Shown here: positions 16,507-26,046 of the stretch, piece after piece | How positions within the stretch are numbered: position 1 is the first letter of the stretch | Layout: every line of letters starts with the position of its first letter | NCBI RefSeq assembly: GCF_030908405.1 | Contig: NZ_CP133089.1 | Location: forward strand, 248,001-312,000 | Reading direction: 5' to 3' | DNA: 64,000 nucleotides | DNA from: Aminobacterium sp. MB27-C1 | GTDB lineage: Bacteria > Synergistota > Synergistia > Synergistales > Aminobacteriaceae | Made by a program: the position numbers and the translations under genes | The notes under the pieces: generated by a model | Told to the model about the DNA's origin: nothing | The model's input: the letters and a program-made list of their open reading frames with translations, nothing else | Database searches by the model: none

Positions 16507-17493
16507 ATGAATACTAATGACGAACTTCTGCGTGTAGAAGATCTTACAACGTGGTTTTATACAGAGGGAGGAATTGTAAAAGCTCTTGAGAATGTTTCCT
16601 TTTCTATCAAGAAGGGGGAAATTCTTGGACTTGTGGGGGAGACAGGGTGTGGTAAGTCTGTTACATCGTCGTGTATTATGCGGCTTATTCCCACACCTCC
16701 AGGGAAAATTATGGGCGGAAAGATCATGTTTGAAGATCGTAATCTTCTTGATCTTTCTGCAAACGAGATGAGAAAGATTCGAGGAAATGAGATCTCTATG
16801 ATTTTTCAGGATCCCATGAGTTGTCTCAACCCTGTTTATAAAGTAGGTTTTCAAGTTCAGGAAGCCATACAAGTTCATCAACGCTCCTTATCTTTGTCAA
16901 AAGTTATGGATAAGGTCAAGAGCCTTTTTAGCGAGGTTAATATTCCAGACCCCGACAAATCCATTGACCGTTATCCACACCAGTTTTCTGGAGGGATGAA
17001 ACAACGTGTCATGATCTCTATGGCATTATCGTCCCATCCCAAACTATTGATAGCTGACGAACCGACAACGGCTCTTGATGTGTCTATTCAGGCTCAGATT
17101 CTTTCTCTTATAAAAAAGCTTCAGAAAGATTATGGAACAAGCATTTTGCTTATTTCCCATGATTTGGGCGTAATAGCTTCTATGGCGCAAAAAGTTGCAG
17201 TTATGTATGCTGGCAGCATTATAGAGTATGGAACTGTGCAGGATATTTTTAATAATCCTCTTCACCCCTATACAAAAGGGCTTCTTGGGGCCATCCCTCG
17301 ACTTGATCGTGATCAGGAATGGCTACAGGTTATAAAAGGCTCTCTTCCTAATTTAATGGAGCTTCCTCAGGGATGTAAGTTCCAGGCTCGTTGCGAGTGT
17401 GCCAGACCGGAATGCTCTGAACGAAGACCAGAGCGGGTTGAAGTAGAAAAAGGACACGAGGTTGCATGCCATGTCTATTCTCAAGGTCGATAA
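16507..17493 (+). CDS. dppD: Peptide ABC transporter ATPase (DppD/OppD type)
   Basis: This is a cytoplasmic ATPase subunit of about 328 residues. It has Walker A GETGCGKS, ABC signature FSGGMKQR, Walker B LLIADEPTTALD and a switch His in SHDLGV. The C-terminal oligopeptide-transporter extension has CKFQARCECARPEC, a cysteine pattern reported to hold an Fe-S cluster in some DppD homologs. AAGGAG eight bases before ATG 16507 decides the start over an upstream in-frame GTG. It pairs with DppF. Confidence 0.94.
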   Translation: MNTNDELLRVEDLTTWFYTEGGIVKALENVSFSIKKGEILGLVGETGCGKSVTSSCIMRLIPTPPGKIMGGKIMFEDRNLLDLSANEMRKIRGNEISMIFQDPMSCLNPVYKVGFQVQEAIQVHQRSLSLSKVMDKVKSLFSEVNIPDPDKSIDRYPHQFSGGMKQRVMISMALSSHPKLLIADEPTTALDVSIQAQILSLIKKLQKDYGTSILLISHDLGVIASMAQKVAVMYAGSIIEYGTVQDIFNNPLHPYTKGLLGAIPRLDRDQEWLQVIKGSLPNLMELPQGCKFQARCECARPECSERRPERVEVEKGHEVACHVYSQGR

Positions 17494-18439
17494 TCTAAAA
17501 AAATACTTCCCTGTCGAGGGAGGTATGTTTCGTAAGAAAATAACGGGTGAAGTAAAAGCTGTAGATGGAGTATCCTTTTCTATTGAAGAAGGAAAAACAC
17601 TTGGTCTTGTAGGCGAATCTGGAAGCGGAAAATCAACGATAGGGCTGATGACTCTTAAGCTTTTAAGCATAACTGACGGTGACATCCTTTTTAAAGGTCA
17701 ATCTATTCGTTCTTTTGATGATACTCAATTAAAAGAATTTCGATTGAATGCTCAGATGGTATTTCAAAATCCTTTTGCTTCTTTAAACCCCCGAATGATT
17801 ATTCGAGATACCATTGGTAGAGTTCTTAAAATTCATGGTCTCGTCAAAAATGATAATGAAATGGAAGATAGAGTGCTTGAAACCCTTCAGGAAGTGGGGC
17901 TTAAACCAGAACATCTTGGGCGTTACCCTCATGAATTTTCAGGCGGACAACGTCAGCGTATAGCTGTTGCACGTGCCCTTATTTCTAATCCGGCTTTCAT
18001 TGTTCTTGACGAACCAACGTCAGCTCTTGATGTTTCTGTACAAGCTCAGATTCTTAACTTGTTTAAAACTCTTCAGGAGAAACGTGGTCTGACATATCTT
18101 TTCATTTCGCATAACCTGGCCGTTATTCGTCATATCAGCGATAATGTTGCTGTTATGTATCTTGGAAGATTGATGGAATACGCTTCGAAAGAAGAAATTT
18201 TCAACAATCCGAAGCATCCATATACGCAGGCTTTGTTGAAAAGTATTCCGAAACCATGTGTTACGGGGGAGGATATAGAAGATAAGGTTATTAAGGGGGA
18301 TATTCCCAGCCCCTTGAATCCTCCTACAGGATGTCGATTTCACACTCGTTGCCCTCTTGCGCAAGATGTTTGTGCTCTGGAGGCTCCTGAGTGGCGTAAA
18401 ATAGGAGAAAAGCATTTTGTCGCTTGTCATTTTGCCTAG
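17471..18439 (+). CDS. dppF: Peptide ABC transporter ATPase (DppF/OppF type)
   Basis: This is the partner ATPase, about 322 residues, with Walker A GESGSGKS, signature FSGGQRQR and Walker B FIVLDEPTSALD. The OppF-type end contains CRFHTRCPLAQDVC. The ATG at 17471 lies nine bases after a GAGG box and overlaps the end of dppD. With dppB, dppC and dppD it makes a complete importer lacking only the binding protein, which is available on both sides (11257 and 19595). Confidence 0.94.
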   Translation: MSILKVDNLKKYFPVEGGMFRKKITGEVKAVDGVSFSIEEGKTLGLVGESGSGKSTIGLMTLKLLSITDGDILFKGQSIRSFDDTQLKEFRLNAQMVFQNPFASLNPRMIIRDTIGRVLKIHGLVKNDNEMEDRVLETLQEVGLKPEHLGRYPHEFSGGQRQRIAVARALISNPAFIVLDEPTSALDVSVQAQILNLFKTLQEKRGLTYLFISHNLAVIRHISDNVAVMYLGRLMEYASKEEIFNNPKHPYTQALLKSIPKPCVTGEDIEDKVIKGDIPSPLNPPTGCRFHTRCPLAQDVCALEAPEWRKIGEKHFVACHFA

Positions 18440-18457
18440 AAAGCTGAGGAGAAAATA

Positions 18458-19525
18458 ATGAAATCGCAGAAACGTATTGCCGATTACGGTATCCACATTG
18501 GTTGTATGAAAAGGGGAGTGCTTAACGCCATTACAGATGTTGCCGGAGTAAGGGTTGGACATTGCACCTTAGACGATGGAAACATTAAAACTGGGGTTAC
18601 TGCTGTAATACCTCATGAGGGCAATATGTTTCAGGAAAAACTTTTTGCAGCATGTCACGTTATTAATGGGTTTGGGAAATCTGTTGGCCTTATTCAGATT
18701 GAAGAGTTGGGAACACTTGAAACTCCCATTATTCTTACAAACACATTAAGCACGGGGACGGCTACAGAAGCGCTTGTTCGTTATATGCTCAAAGAAAACC
18801 TTGATATTGGTAAAGAAACAGGAACTGTAAACCCTGTTGTATGCGAATGTAATGATGGGTTTCTCAACGATATACGAGGTCTCCATATTCGAGAGGAGCA
18901 TGTATTGCAAGCTCTTGCCAATGTTGGTACGGAGTTTGAAGAAGGTTCTGTAGGGGCGGGACGCGGCATGTCCTGTTATCAGCTAAAGGGTGGAATAGGA
19001 ACAGCATCCAGGCTTGTAGAGATAGATAATTCGACATTTACGATTGGTGTTCTTGTCCTTTCCAATTTCGGAGAAAAAGGTGACTTTGTTGTAGATGGTC
19101 ATAAAGTAGGAAAAAGTATAGTTTCTTTAGAACAGCCACAAGAGGATCAAGGTTCTATTATTGTCGTCATAGCAACAGATATTCCTATGACAGAACGCCA
19201 GTTAAAACGGCTCTGTCGTCGCTCTTCAGTGGGAATCACCAGGACGGGGGCTTATATCGGAAACGGTAGTGGTGAAATAGCTATTGCTTTTACAACATCT
19301 AATCGTTTTGCTCATTATGAAAAAGCACCTGTTTGTCCCATAGGAATATTCAACGAAAATCACATCAATTTAGCTTTTAGAGCAGTTGTGGAGGCGACAG
19401 AAGAAGCCGTTCTCAACTCGATGATTTGTGCAGAAACTACAAAAGGTCGAGATGGAAATGTTCGCCATTCTCTGAAAGAGTATGCATCTTTTCTGTATAC
19501 ACTGATTGATAATTCTAAGCATTGA
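18458..19525 (+). CDS. dmpA: P1/S58 family aminopeptidase (DmpA type)
   Basis: DmpA-family N-terminal-nucleophile hydrolases cut themselves into two chains at a Gly-Ser bond and release N-terminal residues, including D-Ala and beta-amino acids in studied members. The 355-residue protein has the N-terminal ITDVAGVRVGH block (about 26), the RGMSCYQLKGGIGTASR region (about 168), and the self-cleavage site QGSIIVVIATD with nucleophile S233. A GAGGAGA box precedes the ATG, 18 bases after dppF, so it is co-transcribed with the transporter. Together with M55 DppA, it suggests that the imported peptides include unusual N-terminal residues. Confidence 0.9.
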   Translation: MKSQKRIADYGIHIGCMKRGVLNAITDVAGVRVGHCTLDDGNIKTGVTAVIPHEGNMFQEKLFAACHVINGFGKSVGLIQIEELGTLETPIILTNTLSTGTATEALVRYMLKENLDIGKETGTVNPVVCECNDGFLNDIRGLHIREEHVLQALANVGTEFEEGSVGAGRGMSCYQLKGGIGTASRLVEIDNSTFTIGVLVLSNFGEKGDFVVDGHKVGKSIVSLEQPQEDQGSIIVVIATDIPMTERQLKRLCRRSSVGITRTGAYIGNGSGEIAIAFTTSNRFAHYEKAPVCPIGIFNENHINLAFRAVVEATEEAVLNSMICAETTKGRDGNVRHSLKEYASFLYTLIDNSKH

Positions 19526-19594
19526 TTATATCATGTATATACTTTTAGCAAGGTGCGATGGGCTTTTCTATATCTCGTAGGAGGGAAGAACTGA

Positions 19595-21214
19595 ATGAAG
19601 AAAAAAATGTGGATAGCTTTGCTTGCAGCGCTAGTGTGTGTCTTTGCAGTATCTGGGGCTTTTGCTGAACCTCAGACCGGTGGTATTTTGAGATGGCGTC
19701 TTATTAACGATCCACCGTCTCTTGATCCTGTTTTTTCTAATATTACTGTTGCAACCCGTGGCTCAAATTTGTATCTGGAAACTTTGGTGACAACATCTGC
19801 TGATGGTCAAAAGATTCTTCCTTTGTTGGCTGAAAGCTGGGAAGTCAATGAAGATGCATCAGTTTGGACCTTCCATCTGCGCAAGGGCGTTCATTTCCAT
19901 AAGGCAATTTTAGGCGAACCCACTCTCAATGGTGGCCGTGAAATGACAGCCGAAGATGTGAAATATAGCTTTGAACGTTTAGTAAAAATGAAAGCGGCTC
20001 GTGTTTTCTTTGCAAGCAGTATTGCCGGATTTGAAGAGTTGAACGATGGTAAGGTTGATGAATGGAGTGGCATCAAGGTTCTTGATAAATATACCGTTCA
20101 GTTTACTCTTAAGTCTTCTTTTGCACCTTTCCTTGCTGTTTTGACATACCCTAACTTCGGCGTTCTTCCTAAAGAAGATGCTGAGAAATGGGGCAAAGAG
20201 TTTACCTTCCATCCTGTGGGAACAGGTCCCTTTATTCTTGAAAAATGGGATCACGATAGCTTGGTTTCCTTTAAAAAGAATCCTGACTATTGGAGAAAAG
20301 ATGCTAATGGAAAGCAGCTTCCTTATCTTGATGGGGTAGATCTGATTATTATCCCTGATAATAGCGTAGCTTACCTTGAGTTTAAAAAAGGTAACATTGA
20401 CGTATTACCAGATATTCCTGATGAGTACTATAACGAAATCAAAGAAGAGTTTGGCGATAAGTTCCAGGAAATTCCTGGCTTGAACGTTCAATATTATGGA
20501 ATGAACCAGACTAAGGCTCCCTTTGATAATGTTAAAGTTCGTCAGGCTTTGAACTACGCTATAAATAGAGAGGCCATCAACGAATTAGTTCTTAATGGAC
20601 GTTATGCTGTTGCAAAGGGTGTTCTGCCTCCTGGTATGCCCGCATATAACCCCGATATGAACAGCTATACGTATAATCCAGAGAAAGCTAAAGAACTTTT
20701 GAAAGAGGCAGGATACGACAAAGGTTTTGAAGTGACACTTCATTATAATAACAACCCACGTCATAAGGCTATTGGTGAAGCAGTTCAGGCCCAGCTTGCT
20801 GAATTGGGAATTAAGATGAACCTTTCTTCTTCTGAAGTGGGAGCTCACTACGATGCCGTTCGACGTGGCGATTACGGTCTATTCAGAGCTGGATGGGCTG
20901 GAGACTATGTCGATCCCGATAACTTCCTTTATACATTGTTCTATTCCGGAAATATCGGACCTCAAGGAAACTATTCCCGTTATAAGAACAGCGAAGTAGA
21001 TCAGTGGCTTGTTGCCGCACGCCAGGAAACTGATCATGAAAAACGTGTCGAGCTTTACAAAAAAGCCGAGCAGAAAGTTGTTGATGATGCTGTATGGCTC
21101 TTCCTTTTCTACAGCACAAACAGCCTTGTTGCAGGGCCAAACGTAGAGGATATTCATCTTGACTTCCTCGGAGACTATATGACGAAGCTTACACAAGTAT
21201 ATCTTGCAAAATAA
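19595..21214 (+). CDS. Peptide ABC transporter substrate-binding protein (SBP_bac_5)
   Basis: The 539-residue secreted binding protein has a lysine-rich start, a hydrophobic signal segment and a likely cleavage site near AFAEP (about 25). Typical family blocks are VWTFHLRKGVHFHKA (about 90) and KVRQALNYAINREA (about 315). No lipobox cysteine is seen. It follows dmpA after 69 bases with its own GGAGGG box and ends with a strong terminator. This is the natural partner of the dppBCDF genes just upstream and belongs to a different subgroup from the protein at 11257. Ligand not determinable. Confidence 0.93.
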   Translation: MKKKMWIALLAALVCVFAVSGAFAEPQTGGILRWRLINDPPSLDPVFSNITVATRGSNLYLETLVTTSADGQKILPLLAESWEVNEDASVWTFHLRKGVHFHKAILGEPTLNGGREMTAEDVKYSFERLVKMKAARVFFASSIAGFEELNDGKVDEWSGIKVLDKYTVQFTLKSSFAPFLAVLTYPNFGVLPKEDAEKWGKEFTFHPVGTGPFILEKWDHDSLVSFKKNPDYWRKDANGKQLPYLDGVDLIIIPDNSVAYLEFKKGNIDVLPDIPDEYYNEIKEEFGDKFQEIPGLNVQYYGMNQTKAPFDNVKVRQALNYAINREAINELVLNGRYAVAKGVLPPGMPAYNPDMNSYTYNPEKAKELLKEAGYDKGFEVTLHYNNNPRHKAIGEAVQAQLAELGIKMNLSSSEVGAHYDAVRRGDYGLFRAGWAGDYVDPDNFLYTLFYSGNIGPQGNYSRYKNSEVDQWLVAARQETDHEKRVELYKKAEQKVVDDAVWLFLFYSTNSLVAGPNVEDIHLDFLGDYMTKLTQVYLAK

Positions 21215-21238
21215 ACTATTCATATAGTTTTTGAATTA

Positions 21239-21272
21239 AAAGAGGGAGACCGTTTCCGGTCTCCCTCTTTCA
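21239..21272 (+). terminator. Rho-independent terminator ending the dpp operon
   Basis: AAAGAGGGAGACCG (21239-21252) pairs perfectly with CGGTCTCCCTCTTT (21257-21270) around a four-base loop, just after the binding-protein gene. It separates that operon from the S9 peptidase gene. Confidence 0.9.
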
Positions 21273-21315
21273 GTTGAATGGAAAATGGAAATGAACGAAA
21301 GGAGTTCTTGGCACT

Positions 21316-23262
21316 ATGAAACAAAGAGTAGAATTAACGGATTTGCTGAAATATAAATTTCTTTCAACTCCTATATTTTCACCGAATGGAGAACATATTT
21401 GCTTCAAGGTTCATCAGGCTTTACAAGAAGAGAACCGTTATGCCACAAATCTTTGGATTTATAATATTCCTCGCAAAGAGCTTAAACAACTAACCACATC
21501 AGGTAAAGAAAAATTTTTTGCATGGCAGCCAGATGGACAGTCTCTCCTCTTCGCCAGTGAGAGGAAAGAGCCTGGGAAAAAAGAAACCCATCTTTATTCC
21601 CTCCCTCTGGATGGCGGAGAAGCCCATTTCCTCAAAAGTATCCCCATGTCTCTCTCTTCCGTTGTTGTCCTTAACGATGATCTTCTCTTAATGATGGCTT
21701 CTTTCGAGCCAGAATATGTAAACCCCTATGAAGCGGATTATATGATTTTTGAACAGATTCCATTTTGTTCCAATGGGAAAGGTTTTACAGCCCAACGTAA
21801 AAATGGACTTTATTTATATAGGTTATCTACAGAGAAGGCCACGTTACTTTCTCCCCAAGACATGGACGTTGAGAATTTTTGCGTAGGTGATAACGGGAAT
21901 AAAATTTTAGCTTGGGGGCCGCAATATCGTTGCGTCAAAGGACGTTATAATTCATTGTTTGAATTTGATCTTCAATCGGATAGCAAGAAAGAGCTCTTAA
22001 CTGGCGACACGTTTACCTGTCGTTGGGCATCATATGTCAATGGTGAAATATGGGTTACTGGCAGTTACCTTAAAGAACATGGAATCAATGAAAACGTTAA
22101 ATTTTATAAGCTTAATAATGATGGTCTATCTTGTGTTACTCCCGAACTAGACAGAGGGTTGCGTAATTCCATAGGATGCGATTGTCGGTATGGAACGACA
22201 AATCTTAATCTTGCCTTTTTTGCCCAAGGAAACACCGCATGGTTTGTTTCTACAGATAACTTCAGATCTTATCTTCATACTGTTTGTCCAGATGGTTCGA
22301 TAAAACAAATGACTCACGAGCTTTTTTCGGTTGATGATTATCGTATATGTGGAGATAAGGCTGCGGTTATAGGCTTAAAAGGATTGGGACTTCAAGAGCT
22401 TTATCTGGTAAAAGATGGAAAAGAAGAGCAGGTAACCTACTTTAACGATTGGCTTTTACAGGAATACGATCTTTCTGAACCTATCCATGTGCTTGTTGAT
22501 AATGGAACAGACGATCCCATCGACGGATGGTATATGAAACCTGTAAATTTCGAGGAAGGGCAGAAGTATCCTGCCATTTTAGATATACATGGCGGTCCAA
22601 AAACGACGTATGGAGATGTGTTCTTTCACGAAATGCAATATTGGGCTGCGCAGGGCTATGGTGTCTTTTTCTGCAATCCCAGAGGAAGTGACGGGAAAGG
22701 AAATGGGTTTGATGATATACGAGGCAAGTATGGAACAATAGATTACGAAGATTTAATGACCTTTACCAATTGGATTACAGAGAATATTTCCTTTATTGAT
22801 AAAGATCGCCTTGGCGTAACAGGTGGTTCTTATGGTGGATTTATGACGAACTGGATTATTGGACACACCGATCTCTTTAAAGCTGCTGTTTCTCAGCGGA
22901 GTATCAGTAACTGGATTTCAAAAGCTGGCGTATCGGATATAGGTTATTACTTTGTTCCAGATCAGCAAGATGCTGATATTTGGTCGGATGCTGATAAATT
23001 ATGGTGGCATTCTCCTTTGAAGTATGCTAACCAGGCTAAAACTCCGACGCTCTTCATCCATTCTGATGAGGACCATCGCTGTGAACTTTCTCAGGGGCTT
23101 CAGATGTTTTCTGCATTGAAGCGTCATGGCGTGGAGAGTAAAATGTGTGTTTTCAAGGGAGAAAATCATGAATTGAGCCGAAGTGGCAAACCTCGGCAGC
23201 GTCTTGCCCGCCTTCAGGAGATGACAGCGTGGTTTGACCGTTTCTTAAAAGGGAAGAAGTAA
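21316..23262 (+). CDS. S9 family prolyl oligopeptidase / acylaminoacyl-peptidase-like
   Basis: This is a cytoplasmic serine peptidase with an N-terminal beta-propeller (about 1-390) that excludes large substrates and a C-terminal alpha/beta-hydrolase domain (about 400-648). The catalytic triad is visible: S505 in GGSYGGF, D586 in HSDEDHR and H618 in ENHELS. The 648-residue length suits the S9C acylaminoacyl-peptidase group. AAGGAG lies upstream of the ATG and no signal peptide is seen. It is flanked by terminators on both sides, so it is transcribed alone. It probably degrades short peptides delivered by the neighbouring transporters. Confidence 0.92.
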   Translation: MKQRVELTDLLKYKFLSTPIFSPNGEHICFKVHQALQEENRYATNLWIYNIPRKELKQLTTSGKEKFFAWQPDGQSLLFASERKEPGKKETHLYSLPLDGGEAHFLKSIPMSLSSVVVLNDDLLLMMASFEPEYVNPYEADYMIFEQIPFCSNGKGFTAQRKNGLYLYRLSTEKATLLSPQDMDVENFCVGDNGNKILAWGPQYRCVKGRYNSLFEFDLQSDSKKELLTGDTFTCRWASYVNGEIWVTGSYLKEHGINENVKFYKLNNDGLSCVTPELDRGLRNSIGCDCRYGTTNLNLAFFAQGNTAWFVSTDNFRSYLHTVCPDGSIKQMTHELFSVDDYRICGDKAAVIGLKGLGLQELYLVKDGKEEQVTYFNDWLLQEYDLSEPIHVLVDNGTDDPIDGWYMKPVNFEEGQKYPAILDIHGGPKTTYGDVFFHEMQYWAAQGYGVFFCNPRGSDGKGNGFDDIRGKYGTIDYEDLMTFTNWITENISFIDKDRLGVTGGSYGGFMTNWIIGHTDLFKAAVSQRSISNWISKAGVSDIGYYFVPDQQDADIWSDADKLWWHSPLKYANQAKTPTLFIHSDEDHRCELSQGLQMFSALKRHGVESKMCVFKGENHELSRSGKPRQRLARLQEMTAWFDRFLKGKK

Positions 23263-23270
23263 AATAGCAT

Positions 23271-23310
23271 TGAAAAAGACGTCCGAATTAATTTTCGGAC
23301 GTCTTTTTCA
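23271..23310. terminator. Bidirectional terminator between convergent genes
   Basis: TGAAAAAGACGTCCGAA (23271-23287) and its perfect reverse complement (23294-23310) form a 17-base stem flanked by A and T runs. It can stop transcription from the S9 gene on the plus strand and from the M17 gene on the minus strand. Confidence 0.92.
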
Positions 23311-23318
23311 TTTTTATG

Positions 23319-24758
23319 TTATTTATGATTTCTTAGAAGGTATTCGAGGCAGGTTCGTGTAGCAAAAGCAGATGCTCCGAGTCCATAGCAATCGAATTCC
23401 TTTTCATAGTAGTCAACTGCTGCTATATCAAGATGAGCCCATGGAATGGTGGGATCAACAAACTCTTTTAAAAACATTCCTGCTGTAATCATGCCACCAC
23501 CAGGCCCGCCTGTGTTTACTACATCAGCATAAGGAGTATTGATTTGTTCTCGAAGTTTTTCATCGTCCATGCAAAATCTGTGGAAACGTTCACCCGTTGT
23601 CGAAGCTACCTGAAACAGGTCATCGCTTAGTTCATCATAATCGCAGACTAGCCCTGCAGTATAGTTTCCCAGAGCTGTAACAGCAGCACCTGTAAGAGTT
23701 GCCATATCAATAATGGCCTGAGGTTTGAATGTCGATGCATAAGCAAGCATATCAGCAAGAGTAACTCGACCTTCAGCATCGGTATTTTTTATTTCAATTG
23801 TTTTACCGTTGAATGCGCGGATAATATCATCAGGTCTGTACGAGTTCCCATCAGGCATGTTCTCGACAGCTCCGAAAAAGCCATGTACTTCATAAGGACA
23901 TTGAAGAGGAGTAAGAGCTTTCATAATACCTAAAACGTTACAAGCACCGGTTTTATCACATTTCATGGTTTTAATGCCAGCTCTTGTTTTTATACAGAGA
24001 CCGCCACTATCAAAAGTGACGCTTTTGCCCACGATAGCTATCTTTCCAAGGGGTTCTATTCCTTGAGGATGATATGTAAGATGTACAAGTCTCGGAGGTG
24101 TTTTAGACCCCTTGCCAACGTGCCAGAGAGCAAGAAGGCCTTGGTCCTGAATTTGCTGCTCGTCAAGAATGGTGAGATCCATATTATATTGTGACGCTAT
24201 TTCTCTGGCGATGTCTGCCATTGTAAGAGGGGTGATAACGTTCCCAGGCTCATTAGCCAAATCTCTGGAATATGTTTGAGCAGAAGCGATATAACGGCCC
24301 CTTTCCATGGCTTCGAGGTTTCCTTTCTCAAGGAAAAAGGACTCACACTGTGTGGCTGGTGAGGTATCGGTCGTACGGTATTTTGTGAATCGATAGTTTC
24401 CTAAAATGGCTCCTTCAGCTACAGCTTTACTTGTCGCATCTGTTGGGTCTTCTGGCAGTGTAAGAGAAAAGGAAGTAACCCCCATAGCTGTTCCTTTTCT
24501 TACAAATTCGGCAGTTTTGTTGCGGTATAGGCAGATAATATCTGAATTTTGATCACTCTTTTTCCCCAGACCAATAATGGCGATCCAATGAGTGCCTTCA
24601 GAGGACGGAATAAATTGAATAGATCCCTTTTTCCCCCATTTCGAAGCCAAACTACTGTAGAGTGTCAGAGATTCAGGTATTTTGATATCCTCAAAAATCA
24701 TAAATCCGCGTACACTCGTAGGTGTTGTGTATGACGGGTGAGAACTTAGAAAATCCAT
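23319..24758 (-). CDS. pepA: Leucyl aminopeptidase (M17 family)
   Basis: This is a cytosolic two-metal aminopeptidase that forms hexamers in studied members. The C-terminal catalytic domain has GKSVTFDSGGLCIK (about 245) with the metal-binding Lys and Asp, MKCDKTGA, and the family signature NTDAEGRVTLAD (about 323). The start is ATG 24758 (MDFLSSHP) with GGAGGTG six bases upstream, giving 479 residues; a longer frame upstream lacks support. It sits alone, divergent from the M19 dipeptidase gene, and ends at a shared terminator. Confidence 0.94.
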   Translation of the reverse strand: MDFLSSHPSYTTPTSVRGFMIFEDIKIPESLTLYSSLASKWGKKGSIQFIPSSEGTHWIAIIGLGKKSDQNSDIICLYRNKTAEFVRKGTAMGVTSFSLTLPEDPTDATSKAVAEGAILGNYRFTKYRTTDTSPATQCESFFLEKGNLEAMERGRYIASAQTYSRDLANEPGNVITPLTMADIAREIASQYNMDLTILDEQQIQDQGLLALWHVGKGSKTPPRLVHLTYHPQGIEPLGKIAIVGKSVTFDSGGLCIKTRAGIKTMKCDKTGACNVLGIMKALTPLQCPYEVHGFFGAVENMPDGNSYRPDDIIRAFNGKTIEIKNTDAEGRVTLADMLAYASTFKPQAIIDMATLTGAAVTALGNYTAGLVCDYDELSDDLFQVASTTGERFHRFCMDDEKLREQINTPYADVVNTGGPGGGMITAGMFLKEFVDPTIPWAHLDIAAVDYYEKEFDCYGLGASAFATRTCLEYLLRNHK

Positions 24759-24901
24759 GACGTACACCTCCAAAAATAATGTCATCAAACGTCTACTATA
24801 CAACAAAGGATAGAAGAGAGGGTATAATCTCGAAGGTTAGTTGTGTATTTTTTTCAACTTCATATGGATATTACAACCTTACTATATTGGAGGCATAATT
24901 T

Positions 24902-25951
24902 ATGGCAGATAAGAACGACATGAATCTTTCTTATTATGAGAGAGCTCAGAAACTTCACGAGAAAAATATAGTAGTTGATGCGCATTTTGATCTTTTACCA
25001 TTGGTTTTGGGAAAGCGTTTAAAGGGTGAAACTCATGTTATTGAACGAGATTATCTTCCCTCTCTAAAAGCGGGCGGTGTCGGTCTGGTTATTTCCTCAC
25101 TCTTTATACCCAATGAATATCTGCCTGAGATGGGGTTACGACGTGCTCTTGATTTAATAAGCGCACTTCATGCAGAAATGGAAGAAAGTCCAGGCCTTTT
25201 TGTTTTATGTAGAAATACTCGAGAAATTCGTGCTGCCAGAGAAAAGGGGCAACTTGCCATACTTCTGTCATTCGAAGGTCTTGAACCTATCGGAAACGAC
25301 CTTTCTTTGCTTCGTATTTTTTATGAATTGGGTGTCAGAGGTATTGGTGTTACATGGAGCCGCCGAAATTACGCAGCAGATGGCTGCTTTTTCCACAGTG
25401 TAGAAGAAGGGAAAAAAGGTGGGCTCACTGAGTTCGGTGTAAAAGTTATTCGAGAAGCAGCTCGTTTAGGGATGTATCTTGATGTAAGCCACCTTAATGA
25501 CGAGGGTTTTGACGATCTCTTTTCTTTTTATGAAGGACCTTTCATGGCCTCACATTCTAATTGCAGAGCGCTGGCTCCATCTATGAGAAATCTTACAGAT
25601 GATTTAATTCGCAAATTAGCATCGCGAGGTGGTGTGATGGGCATGAATGTGTGCAGTACTTTTGTGGGAGATCCCGATGTGAAAAAGTTGGATGAAAAAG
25701 ATTTAGCCAATCATGTTGATCATATCCGCGAATTGGCAGGGGTTGAGCATATAGGTTTTGGTTTTGATTTTTGCGATGAAATGAGAGATTTTACAAAACC
25801 TGGGCCTCATAGAAATTATGATTGCATAAAAGGACATTCTCGCTCTCTTGAGTTTACTGCGGAATTTCTTGCTAGAGATTACAGTGAGGAAGATGCAATA
25901 AAGATTATGGGCGGGAATTTTATGAGATTTTTGGAAAGAACTATAGGATAA
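24902..25951 (+). CDS. Membrane dipeptidase-like (M19 renal dipeptidase family)
   Basis: This 349-residue zinc dipeptidase of the amidohydrolase fold has family landmarks: DAHFDLL (HxD, about 22), LSFEGLEP (about 123), a VSHLND block (about 197), SHSNCRA (about 220) and a late GFGFDFCDE block. No signal peptide or lipobox is seen, so it is probably cytoplasmic despite the family name. TTGGAGG precedes the ATG. Some bacterial M19 enzymes cleave L-D or D-D dipeptides, which would fit the D-peptide theme here, but this is not shown by the sequence. Confidence 0.9.
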   Translation: MADKNDMNLSYYERAQKLHEKNIVVDAHFDLLPLVLGKRLKGETHVIERDYLPSLKAGGVGLVISSLFIPNEYLPEMGLRRALDLISALHAEMEESPGLFVLCRNTREIRAAREKGQLAILLSFEGLEPIGNDLSLLRIFYELGVRGIGVTWSRRNYAADGCFFHSVEEGKKGGLTEFGVKVIREAARLGMYLDVSHLNDEGFDDLFSFYEGPFMASHSNCRALAPSMRNLTDDLIRKLASRGGVMGMNVCSTFVGDPDVKKLDEKDLANHVDHIRELAGVEHIGFGFDFCDEMRDFTKPGPHRNYDCIKGHSRSLEFTAEFLARDYSEEDAIKIMGGNFMRFLERTIG

Positions 25952-25986
25952 ACAGAGAGAGAATTTTTAAAAATTCTCTCTCTGTT
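25951..25986. repeat. 36-bp perfect palindrome
   Basis: AACAGAGAGAGAATTTTT is followed directly by its reverse complement, with no spacer. It lies right after the M19 stop codon, between convergent genes. It could form a long hairpin in RNA acting as a 3' stabiliser or terminator, or a cruciform in DNA. There is no T run immediately after it. Confidence 0.75.
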
Positions 25987-26010
25987 GAGACTTCGTTGAA
26001 AAATAGATTG

Positions 26011-26046
26011 AGCCTGGCTTTTTTTGTGGAGCCGGGCTTTTTATTT
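26011..26046 (+). terminator. Terminator after the M19 dipeptidase gene
   Basis: AGCCTGGCT (26011-26019) pairs with AGCCGGGCT (26030-26038), with one G-T pair, followed by a T-rich tail. It reads in the plus direction and overlaps the end of the convergent dppF-type gene. Confidence 0.7.
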
